DNA of 6,625 bases from Holosporaceae bacterium (GTDB taxonomy: Bacteria > Pseudomonadota > Alphaproteobacteria > UBA3830). The first letter of the stretch is position 1. The number at the start of each line of letters is the position of its first letter. The notes under the pieces are model-generated. The model had not been told where the DNA came from and searched no databases. It worked only from the letters and a program-made list of their open reading frames with translations. Below are positions 1-5,989 of this stretch, in pieces. The DNA lies in contig JAITDB010000051.1 in the NCBI GenBank assembly GCA_031282785.1, forward strand, positions 1 through 6,625, read 5' to 3'. A program made the position numbers and the translations under genes.

Positions 1-1
1 T

Positions 2-1084
2 ATCAAAAACATCATAATTGACGGCTGTGCCATCAAACCGGAGTATGTCGAGCTGCTGGCGGACATAGTGAAGAAGAGAACGGCTCTGGAAAACATAACA
101 TTCCGGCTCATTGATATTCCATCCGAAAGTACCAGTACTCTTGTGGGAGCGCTGTCGGGGTTGTCGGAGCTAAAAACCATCTGCTTCGCCTTTGATGAAA
201 TAAATGATGATTCCTGCGAGGGCATCACAAATTTGATTAAAAGTTCGGGCGATAATCTAAAAAATTTATCTTTAGCCTGGAGCAAAATATCCTCCAGCGA
301 GGAGAAAGAGGAAGGGGAGTATCGCAAACTTTCCGAAGCTATTGGCGAGCTGAAGAATCTGAAGCTATTTGAGCTCTGCATGCTTAGTATAAATGAAAAA
401 GAAACGGTGGATCTGTTTGCCGCGATTCGTCATTTGACATCGCTGGTACGATTTAAGCTTTTTCTCGGAAATATTAGCATTCAGAACGAAATAAAACTCT
501 TTGAGCACGCGGAATCTCTCGGAGAGTCTCTCAAGGATATGGCTCAGCTGGTGACTCTTGACTTATCGGGTATGAAATTGCCCAAAGACGTAATGCAAGT
601 GCTCGCTCAAAATATCAGATATCTGAAAAATTTGAAGTATCTGGACATTTCCGGCAATAGCATAGACCAGGAAACTGCTGAAATAATGGCAGATTCTCTA
701 AAAGAAAACGAAGAATTAAAAACTTTCGTTGTAAATGGTTGCGGTCTGACAGCACAGACGTTTGGTACCCTGGTGAAAACCATTGGAAACTCAAAAGTGT
801 CTATATTATATGCTCGAGATAATTTCATAAAAGAAGGCATAAAAAATCTTTCGGTAAAAAGCATGACCGACCTCCAGTTGATCGACTTTTCCAAAAATGA
901 TTTGAACTTTAATGTAGTAATGGAATTCATAGAACTTACAGCAGGACATCCGAAATTGCAGGCAGTGAATTTCAGCGAAAATTATGACATTGATGCTCTA
1001 GACTCTGTCGATAAAAAAATAAAACGAGATGAACTGGAAAATTGGAAAAGAGAAAATAAATGTCATACGGCATTTTTGGGACTT
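2..1084 (+). repeat. Twelve tandem LRR units, about 28 codons each
   Basis: At the protein level the visible gene is a tandem array with the pattern LxxLxLxxNxI followed by a helical half of about 16 residues. Unit lengths by eye are 28, 28, 29, 34, 28, 35, 28, 28, 27, 25, 28 and 43 (the last includes the C-terminal tail). Units 4 (nt 257-358) and 6 (nt 443-547) are longer because of extra residues in the helical half, a charged EEKEEGEYRK stretch in unit 4 and ESLGESLKD in unit 6. The repeats are strongly diverged at the DNA level, so this looks like an old array rather than a recently expanding one. Confidence 0.8.
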
Positions 1085-1087
1085 TAA
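2..1087 (+). CDS. Leucine-rich-repeat protein, ribonuclease-inhibitor-like (5' end outside window)
   Basis: The frame is open from the first complete codon at position 2 to the TAA at 1085-1087, giving 361 visible residues. A GTG at 68 could be read as a start, but the 22 codons before it already form most of a good LRR unit (IKNIIIDGCAI...), so the gene begins upstream. Twelve consecutive units are visible, beginning near residues 1, 29, 57, 86, 120, 148, 183, 211, 239, 266, 291 and 319. Six are exactly 28 residues, the length typical of ribonuclease-inhibitor-type LRRs. Clear strand motifs are LVTLDLSGMKL, LKYLDISGNSI and LQLIDFSKNDL. The last unit ends in a charged tail (KKIKRDELENWKRENK) and a short HTAFLGL end, with no membrane segment. 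No enzymatic domain is visible. Such proteins are binding scaffolds, and in intracellular bacteria some are effectors. An effector role here is inference, because any secretion signal or N-terminal domain is not visible. Confidence 0.88.
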   Translation: MKNIIIDGCAIKPEYVELLADIVKKRTALENITFRLIDIPSESTSTLVGALSGLSELKTICFAFDEINDDSCEGITNLIKSSGDNLKNLSLAWSKISSSEEKEEGEYRKLSEAIGELKNLKLFELCMLSINEKETVDLFAAIRHLTSLVRFKLFLGNISIQNEIKLFEHAESLGESLKDMAQLVTLDLSGMKLPKDVMQVLAQNIRYLKNLKYLDISGNSIDQETAEIMADSLKENEELKTFVVNGCGLTAQTFGTLVKTIGNSKVSILYARDNFIKEGIKNLSVKSMTDLQLIDFSKNDLNFNVVMEFIELTAGHPKLQAVNFSENYDIDALDSVDKKIKRDELENWKRENKCHTAFLGL

Positions 1088-1322
1088 AGTAGGGGAGGGG
1101 ACAAAATTTCGTGGAAATAACTTCATTGCTTGATTTATTGTGTGAGCAGGTATAGCCTCGTTCTTAATAAGGGATCGTCGGAAACTGTTTACAAATTGCT
1201 TTTTCGGATATTTTTTGTCGTTGAGTTCGCAGCTCGGATTGCAGTTCGTAAACGGGTCTTTGATCTGAAAAAAATTTTGCAATGAACGGTCCTGCTATGT
1301 ACTTATGGAAATTGAGGTTTAT
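1088..1322. other. Intergenic gap between the LRR gene and pepA; weak promoter candidate only
   Basis: This 235-base stretch has no credible gene. It opens with a purine-rich run (aggggagggg, 1091-1100). I found no strong stem followed by a T-run, so no intrinsic terminator for the LRR gene is evident. The best sigma-70-like pair I can point to is TTTACA at 1188-1193 with TATTTT at 1209-1214, but its 15-base spacer is short. TTGCTT at 1126-1131 with TATAGC at 1151-1156 is weaker, with a 19-base spacer. A short imperfect direct repeat (gcagctcg, then gcagttcg) lies around 1230-1248. Either promoter could serve pepA; neither is secure. Confidence 0.3.
1314..1317 (+). promoter_or_regulatory. Shine-Dalgarno GAGG that decides the pepA start
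   Basis: GAGG lies five bases before the ATG at 1323. The upstream in-frame ATG at 1305 has no purine-rich ribosome-binding sequence before it (cctgctatgtactt). This favours the shorter protein beginning MVIQDISF. Confidence 0.65.
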
Positions 1323-2819
1323 ATGGTTATTCAAGATATTTCATTTGTGAGCGCTCCGAAAGATAGCGCCAGCATAGTAGTAGGAGTGTATGCTGGAGGG
1401 CAGTTGTCCAGTAGCGGGCTTTTTTTTAACGATAAATTTTCCGGAGAAATAGAAAAAAATATAAAAAAAATCGGGTTTTCGGGAAAATTATTTGAAACGA
1501 CATCGTTTGTTTCTTCCGGAGATGTCTGCAATTACGTAGTGGCTGTTGGTTTGGGAGAGTCTAGAAAATCGCTGACTGGTTTTGAGCTGAAAAGACTCGG
1601 AGGCTCGATATATGATGCCGCCAAAAAGCTGGATACCGAGGTCGTGGTAGCCATTGATGACGCAGATCTGACGACAACGGGATCTTCGGCGCAGCTACAA
1701 ATTGCCTTTGGAGCTCTGCTGAAATCTTGGGCCTTTGATAAGTATAAAACCGAGAAAAAAGACGCTCCCAAATTGTCGTCGATTTATTTTTTTACGTCAG
1801 ATGCTGACAGTCGCCAAAAAGATTTTGGAAAATACCGCAACATTGCAGAGGCGGTTTTTCTGACACGTCTGGTAGTATCGGAGCCGGCCAACGTCATATA
1901 TCCAGAGAGCCTAGCAGAAATCGCCAAAAAAGAGCTGTTACCTCTGGGAGGGAAGGTTGAAATTCTCAACAAGCATCAAATGACAGTTCTGGGAATGAAC
2001 GCGTTGCTGGGAGTCGCGCAGGGCAGTGAAAACGAGCCCAAGCTGGCTATTTTGCACTGGAACGGCGGTACGGCGCACGAGAAACCCGTAGTTTTTGTGG
2101 GGAAGGGAGTCACATTCGACAGCGGCGGTATTAGTCTTAAACCTGGAGAAGGCATGCATGAGATGCGCTGCGACATGGCAGGAGCCGGTACAGTGCTGGG
2201 TCTTCTGAAGGCAGTAGCGCTCAATAAATTGCCTGTAAACGTTGTTGGAGTTATGGTGCTGGTGGAGAATATGCCATCTGGAACGGCGCAACGTCCGGGC
2301 GACGTAGTGAAGTCCATGTCTGGCCAGACCATAGAGGTGCTGAACACAGACGCGGAAGGTCGTCTCATACTGGCAGACGCGCTCTGGTATGCACAGGACA
2401 GATTTTCTCCGGAAGTCATGATTGATTTGGCAACACTCACCGGAGCAGTCATCGTGGCACTGGGACATGAATTCGCAGGATTATTTTCCAATGATGATAC
2501 ATTAGCAGAACAAATAAAAAAGTCCTCCGATGCCACCGGAGAAAAAGTATGGCGCATGCCAATGACCGAGCATTTTAACAAAGGTATCGACTCGACCATA
2601 GCTGATATGCAGAACATAGCAAAGCCGTCGGTGAGAGGCGGGAGCATAACTGCGGCACAGTTTCTCAAGAGATTCGTCAATGACGTGAAATGGGCGCATC
2701 TGGACATTGCCGGAGTGGAATCCACCAATGACGATGACCTTTTCATATGTTCGGAGGGAGCCACAGGATTCGGAGTATGTCTTCTGTACGATTTTCTGTG
2801 TAATGCCTGTGTTAAATAG
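1323..2819 (+). CDS. pepA: Leucyl aminopeptidase (cytosol aminopeptidase, M17 family)
   Basis: PepA is a cytosolic, hexameric two-metal aminopeptidase that removes N-terminal residues from peptides. The M17 signature NTDAEGRL is present at residues 341-348 (counting from the 1323 start). The metal ligands and catalytic residues fall in the family order: K261 and D266 in VGKGVTFDSGG, catalytic K273 in SLKP, D284 in CDMAGA, D343 and E345 in the signature, and catalytic R347. Their spacings equal those of E. coli PepA (K270, D275, K282, D293, D352, E354, R356). The non-catalytic N-terminal domain covers roughly residues 1-150 and the catalytic domain about 165-490. At 498 residues it is full length for the family. 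An in-frame ATG at 1305 would add six residues, but 1323 has the better ribosome-binding site and matches the usual short N-terminus. holC follows after 32 bases. E. coli PepA also binds DNA in Xer recombination; nothing here shows that. Confidence 0.97.
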   Translation: MVIQDISFVSAPKDSASIVVGVYAGGQLSSSGLFFNDKFSGEIEKNIKKIGFSGKLFETTSFVSSGDVCNYVVAVGLGESRKSLTGFELKRLGGSIYDAAKKLDTEVVVAIDDADLTTTGSSAQLQIAFGALLKSWAFDKYKTEKKDAPKLSSIYFFTSDADSRQKDFGKYRNIAEAVFLTRLVVSEPANVIYPESLAEIAKKELLPLGGKVEILNKHQMTVLGMNALLGVAQGSENEPKLAILHWNGGTAHEKPVVFVGKGVTFDSGGISLKPGEGMHEMRCDMAGAGTVLGLLKAVALNKLPVNVVGVMVLVENMPSGTAQRPGDVVKSMSGQTIEVLNTDAEGRLILADALWYAQDRFSPEVMIDLATLTGAVIVALGHEFAGLFSNDDTLAEQIKKSSDATGEKVWRMPMTEHFNKGIDSTIADMQNIAKPSVRGGSITAAQFLKRFVNDVKWAHLDIAGVESTNDDDLFICSEGATGFGVCLLYDFLCNACVK

Positions 2820-2851
2820 TCGAAGGCGCGATAAATAGTAGAGGGCGGAGT

Positions 2852-3322
2852 ATGCCGGACTATAGTAATACGGAGTTTGTCATATATGCCACCGATGCCG
2901 AAAGATTTCAGTCGGTGACTCTGGGATTACTGGAAAAAGTGTACTCTTCCGGGAAAAAATGCATATTTTTCAGTCCTGTAGAAGAAAGAATAAAAATTAT
3001 AGATAAAGCTCTGTGGACTTTTTCTACTAATGCGTTTATTCCTCACGGCGATAAAAAACTCGGATTCTGTGATCAGCAACCCATATATTTTACCAATATC
3101 TGCGAGAATCCCAATGGTGCGACAGTGCTCATAATGCTGGATTCGTTCGACTATGCCAGTTGGGAATGCAACTTCGAAAAAATTATTTTGGTCATGGACT
3201 ACGGACTCCGGGATAAAACCCAATTAGCCGTTGTGGATGAACTCCAAGCAGACTTGAAAAAGAATATAAAGAATGTAAAATATTGGGAACATTCACCAAA
3301 AGGATGGATAAAACTAATATAG
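2852..3322 (+). CDS. holC: DNA polymerase III chi subunit
   Basis: HolC (chi) is a small clamp-loader accessory protein that links the loader to single-strand binding protein during replication. At 156 residues it is near the usual length of about 150. Family landmarks run in order: an N-terminal [11 protein letters not shown] strand-helix, [15 protein letters not shown] at 26-40, the VEER pair at 43-46, LWTF at 54-57, FIPHG at 62-66, QPIYFT at 76-81, PNGA at 87-90, and the C-terminal YWEHSPKGW at 144-152. A purine-rich GAGGGCGGAG lies just before the ATG. The pepA-holC-ndk order is common in alphaproteobacteria and supports the call. The stop codon overlaps the ndk ribosome-binding site, so translation of the two is probably linked. 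Sequence similarity in this family is low, so the call rests on motif order plus context. Confidence 0.92.
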   Translation: MPDYSNTEFVIYATDAERFQSVTLGLLEKVYSSGKKCIFFSPVEERIKIIDKALWTFSTNAFIPHGDKKLGFCDQQPIYFTNICENPNGATVLIMLDSFDYASWECNFEKIILVMDYGLRDKTQLAVVDELQADLKKNIKNVKYWEHSPKGWIKLI

Positions 3323-3326
3323 GAGA
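3321..3326 (+). promoter_or_regulatory. Shine-Dalgarno AGGAGA for ndk, overlapping the holC stop
   Basis: AGGAGA sits four bases before the ATG at 3331, and its first two bases are the last two of the holC TAG. It fixes the ndk start at MSEQKTLS rather than at an in-frame TTG at 3283 inside holC. Confidence 0.8.
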
Positions 3327-3330
3327 AATT

Positions 3331-3753
3331 ATGTCTGAACAAAAAACGCTTTCAATCATCAAGCCAGACGCAACGGCGAGAAATATAACCGGTAGTATAA
3401 ACGCTCGCTTTGAGCAGGCTGGCCTCAGAATCATCGCTCAAAAAAGAATTTCCATCAGCAAAGAGCAGGCGGAAAAATTCTACGAAATTCATCAGGATAA
3501 AGCATTTTACGATAGTCTTTGCGAATATATGTCTTCTGGTCCTATTGTAGTGCAAGTGCTGTTGGGAAACGATGCAGTGGCCAAAAATAGAGAAATCATG
3601 GGAGCAACGAATCCCGCCAATGCCGCCATTGGCACAATACGACGGGATTTCGGCGAAAGCATCGAGCATAATGCTGTGCACGGATCCGATAGCGAAGAAA
3701 ATGCTGCGACTGAAATTGCGTTTTTTTTCAGCGGAATAGAATTGGTCGGCTAA
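3331..3753 (+). CDS. ndk: Nucleoside diphosphate kinase
   Basis: Ndk moves the gamma-phosphate from ATP to other (deoxy)nucleoside diphosphates through a phosphohistidine, keeping NTP and dNTP pools balanced in the cytoplasm. The protein has 140 residues and aligns with E. coli Ndk without gaps through the active site. Visible landmarks are K11 in SIIKPDA, the GATNPANA loop at 91-98, GTIRRDF at 101-107, and the active-site motif N114-A-V-H117-G-S-D120 with H117 as the phosphorylated histidine. The C-terminus is a few residues shorter than in E. coli, which is ordinary. The gene follows holC by eight bases. The next gene is 56 bases downstream with a strong ribosome-binding site of its own. 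No terminator stem is visible in that spacer, so read-through into the next operon is possible. Confidence 0.98.
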   Translation: MSEQKTLSIIKPDATARNITGSINARFEQAGLRIIAQKRISISKEQAEKFYEIHQDKAFYDSLCEYMSSGPIVVQVLLGNDAVAKNREIMGATNPANAAIGTIRRDFGESIEHNAVHGSDSEENAATEIAFFFSGIELVG

Positions 3754-3799
3754 AATAATTTCGGAGGGCCGTAGCAGAGGTCAGTTGTTTTTTTATAGT

Positions 3800-3805
3800 G
3801 GAGGT
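3800..3805 (+). promoter_or_regulatory. Strong Shine-Dalgarno GGAGGT before the DUF2066 gene
   Basis: GGAGGT lies four bases before the ATG at 3810, a near-perfect anti-16S match. It is the strongest ribosome-binding site in the downstream cluster and suits the first gene of a translationally coupled set. Confidence 0.8.
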
Positions 3806-3809
3806 GTAA

Positions 3810-4394
3810 ATGGTAGTTTTGAAATTTTTAGCAAGAGCTCTGCTGGTATTGTTTTTTGCGTCCACTCTCTACGGAGCCGATAAGACGCTTACCATCAAGA
3901 AAGTCAATGTAAGGCAAAAGGGTGAGAATTCTGTCGAAGCAAAGGAAAAAGCACTGTTCAAAGCGTCGCGCCTTTCGTTCGCAAAAATATTGAAGGACCA
4001 TTTCGGACTGGATAAAAAAGTGGCAGATTCCATGACGAGTCAGCAGATATCCGAATGCATTTCTGGATATTCGGTGCAGCACGAAAAACAATCTGATTCC
4101 TATTACATTGCCGAATTATCCTATAAATTCGATCGGGAATCCATTGAAAATTTATTGACGACGCAGGGTTTGCTTCAGCGTTCCAGTGATGTGAGCAAGG
4201 GGGGCAAGAACGGAAAAAAATCCAATGATATCGTATTGCTGCTGTCGTTGAATGATTTTATGGGAAATATTCATCAGTTGAAGCACACGAAATACAAAGT
4301 ACATAAATTTTCCAATGCGGTGGTTGAATTGAGTATGGGAATACTGTATCTCAATGACATCAAGACCCTAGGAATTACGTATGTTGTCATTTAA
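3810..4394 (+). CDS. Short DUF2066-type secreted protein of unknown function
   Basis: Residues 1-23 look like a Sec signal peptide: K5 and R9, a hydrophobic LLVLFFAS core, then a likely cut near STLYGA/D, although the -3 residue would be a bulky Tyr. Residues about 25-120 fit the DUF2066 pattern: a strand, then a helix with SVEAKEKALFKASRLSFAKIL (41-61), then ISGYSVQHEKQSDSYYIAELSYKFD (84-108) and a final helix ending NLL. A basic linker follows (KGGKNGKKSND, 130-140). Residues 141-194 resemble the last module of longer alphaproteobacterial relatives (LLSLNDF..., then VVELSMGILYLNDIKTL). The protein has 194 residues, whereas relatives I recall are around 350, so a middle segment seems absent. 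The 3' end overlaps the next gene by 14 bases. Family assignment is by pattern and by its position before the phosphatidyltransferase. The family function is unknown; periplasmic location is inferred. Confidence 0.72.
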   Translation: MVVLKFLARALLVLFFASTLYGADKTLTIKKVNVRQKGENSVEAKEKALFKASRLSFAKILKDHFGLDKKVADSMTSQQISECISGYSVQHEKQSDSYYIAELSYKFDRESIENLLTTQGLLQRSSDVSKGGKNGKKSNDIVLLLSLNDFMGNIHQLKHTKYKVHKFSNAVVELSMGILYLNDIKTLGITYVVI

Positions 4395-4956
4395 CGCAAA
4401 AAGAAACATTCCTAATGCGTTATCTGTGCTGAGGATTTTTCTGACAGTTTTGTTTGTTCCTTTTATTTTTAAGAAAAATTTTTCGGTCGCCATGGGGATT
4501 TTCGCTACGGCGGCCGTTACAGATTTTTTCGATGGTTGTTTGGCAAGGAGATGGAACGTTACATCTAAATTTGGCGCTGTAATTGATCCTTTGGCCGATA
4601 AATTTCTCATGACGCTGTCGTATTTTTCGCTTTTCTACTTGGATTTTATTCCGGGATACGTATGCGTCATTGTTTTTGGACGCGATGTGGCCATTCTGCT
4701 GGCAGTATTTTTGTGCAAAATAGCTCATGTGGAATTGGAGATTGTTCCTTTAAAATCCAGTAAAATTAATACGGTCACTCAGTTAATCTATGTGTTTTTT
4801 GTAATTGCTTGTAACTTTTTATTTATAAATATACCATTGACATGGGAAATACAGGCCAGCTCCATAATTGTGAGCTTGTCGACGATAGTTTCGGGGATCG
4901 ATTATGTCCTAAAATATTATTGGATTAAAGATGCCATATGTAAAAATAAACGATAG
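4381..4956 (+). CDS. CDP-alcohol phosphatidyltransferase (PgsA-like membrane enzyme)
   Basis: Enzymes of this family exchange the CMP of a CDP-activated lipid for an alcohol, making phospholipids in the inner membrane. The complete signature D-G-x2-A-R-x8-G-x3-D-x3-D is present: D51, G52, A55, R56, G65, D69 and D73, with the usual extra D48 before it. These acidic residues bind the metal ions and the diphosphate. The N-terminus carries the typical NIPNALSVLRIF entry motif, and further landmarks are FGRDV (99-103) and SSKINTVTQ (126-134). About six hydrophobic segments are visible, at roughly 14-30, 35-47, 75-95, 97-115, 132-150 and 158-176. Length is 191 residues, normal for PgsA-like members. 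The start has AGGA at 4370-4373, seven bases upstream. The acceptor alcohol cannot be read from the motif: glycerol-3-phosphate or phosphatidylglycerol (cardiolipin) are both possible, so no symbol is given. Confidence 0.93.
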   Translation: MLSFNAKRNIPNALSVLRIFLTVLFVPFIFKKNFSVAMGIFATAAVTDFFDGCLARRWNVTSKFGAVIDPLADKFLMTLSYFSLFYLDFIPGYVCVIVFGRDVAILLAVFLCKIAHVELEIVPLKSSKINTVTQLIYVFFVIACNFLFINIPLTWEIQASSIIVSLSTIVSGIDYVLKYYWIKDAICKNKR

Positions 4957-5989
4957 ATATATTTTCTGGATAGCAGTGCTATTTCTTGGCATTGTGTTTT
5001 TTTATTTGTTTTCGGATATATGTTTTCCGTTTATTGCCGGATTTGTCATGGCATATTTATGTGCTCCTATTTTGGATAGATTATCTGCGTATGGCGTTCA
5101 TAGGGGAATAATGAGCTTTGTGCTGACCATTGGCATTGTGGCGATATTTGTTTTTGCTCTGGTTAGGATTACGCCGGTTATTAAGGAGTATCTGGTATTT
5201 TTGTCTAATCATTCTTCTGACTACTATGCGCGACTGGTGGAATTTTTCAATGATTCGTTTTCATCGCTGGGAGAACAATATCGGAACGAAATAATTCAAA
5301 TAAAAAATGAGATGCAGCATTATTTGGATAAAAAAGTATACATATTGCTTTCTATCATTGAAAAAATTGCGTCTCAGGGGGACAGTATTCGGAGTCTCAT
5401 AACATTTTCGGTGGTAACACCCATTGCGTTTTTTTATTTTTTGAAGGATTGGGATGGCATGAGCAATTATATCGTTAGGGTCATTCCTCATAGACATAAA
5501 AACTTGGCGCTGGAGGTGTTTGAACTGATTCGCAGGACGCTCAGAGACTTTTTCAATGGTCAATTTTATGTGATAATTGTGCTATCTACCTATTATGGGA
5601 TACTGCTGACGGTAATTAATCCGAAGAACGCCTTTAGTTTTGGTATTATATCCGGATTATTTTCGTTCATACCGGTTATTGGAGCGATGTTTTCTTGTAT
5701 CTTGGTTATTTTTTTGAGTGCGCCCATACTGACTCTGGAAAAACTTTTATGGATAGCATCCATATATTTTGTGGGACAATTCATTGAGAGTTATTTTTTA
5801 TATCCGCGATTTGTTGGCCGCAAAACAGGACTGCATCCTCTTTGGATTTTGTTTGCGTTTTTTGCTGGAGCTCTGTTGCATGGAATTATCGGTGTGCTTG
5901 TATCGATACCGATTGCAGCTGTGCTACGGAATCTGGTGGGATTCGCAGTGGATCGATTTAGAGCAACAATGGCGTATAAACAGCAATGA
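4931..5989 (+). CDS. AI-2E family (PerM-like) membrane permease
   Basis: A 352-residue multi-spanning membrane protein, the normal length for the AI-2E/PerM family (formerly UPF0118). Hydrophobic segments lie at about 11-29, 31-47, 61-80, 156-171, 211-229, 233-263, 270-290 and 303-330. Between the third and fourth is a charged region (about 85-150) of the kind usual in the family. Landmarks include FSFIPVIGAM (245-253), YPRFVGRKTGLHPLWILF (291-308) and GVLVSIPIAAVLRNLV (321-336), which are the conserved C-terminal family motifs. Substrate is not determined by sequence. The family name comes from an E. coli member tied to AI-2 export, but other members act as ion antiporters. The ATG at 4931 lies 26 bases inside the preceding gene and has only a weak ribosome-binding site, so coupled translation is likely. 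No luxS is present here to support an AI-2 role. Confidence 0.93.
   Translation: MPYVKINDRYIFWIAVLFLGIVFFYLFSDICFPFIAGFVMAYLCAPILDRLSAYGVHRGIMSFVLTIGIVAIFVFALVRITPVIKEYLVFLSNHSSDYYARLVEFFNDSFSSLGEQYRNEIIQIKNEMQHYLDKKVYILLSIIEKIASQGDSIRSLITFSVVTPIAFFYFLKDWDGMSNYIVRVIPHRHKNLALEVFELIRRTLRDFFNGQFYVIIVLSTYYGILLTVINPKNAFSFGIISGLFSFIPVIGAMFSCILVIFLSAPILTLEKLLWIASIYFVGQFIESYFLYPRFVGRKTGLHPLWILFAFFAGALLHGIIGVLVSIPIAAVLRNLVGFAVDRFRATMAYKQQ

Noticed and set aside
68..70. GTG at 68 as the start of the LRR gene
   Set aside because: The frame is open to the window edge and the codons before it encode part of a well-formed LRR unit.
998..1282. Minus-strand open frame spanning the LRR gene end and the intergenic gap
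   Set aside because: It overlaps the LRR coding end, has no recognisable domain and no convincing ribosome-binding sequence. It was considered as a small gene in the gap but is not supported.
1976..2764. A 262-codon open frame on the minus strand inside pepA
   Set aside because: It lies wholly opposite a gene with every catalytic residue intact, and its translation is low-complexity Ser/Pro/Thr-rich with no recognisable family, as expected of an antisense shadow.
3283..3285. In-frame TTG as the ndk start
   Set aside because: It lies inside holC and would add 16 residues absent from the family; the ATG at 3331 has a strong ribosome-binding site and matches E. coli Ndk residue numbering exactly.
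3721..3728. T8 run in ndk (and a similar one at 1420-1427 in pepA) as programmed slippage sites
   Set aside because: Both encode Phe-rich stretches in an uninterrupted frame, with no alternative frame product of interest.
3788..3794. T7 run after ndk as an intrinsic terminator
   Set aside because: No stable stem can be drawn from the bases just before it (gggccgtagcagaggtcagttg).
3794..3799. TATAGT as a -10 element for the DUF2066 gene
   Set aside because: No -35-like hexamer lies at a normal distance upstream, and the implied start would fall at the ribosome-binding site itself.
4931..5989. Reading the permease as evidence of AI-2 quorum sensing
   Set aside because: The family is functionally mixed, and no luxS, lsr or other signalling gene appears in the window.
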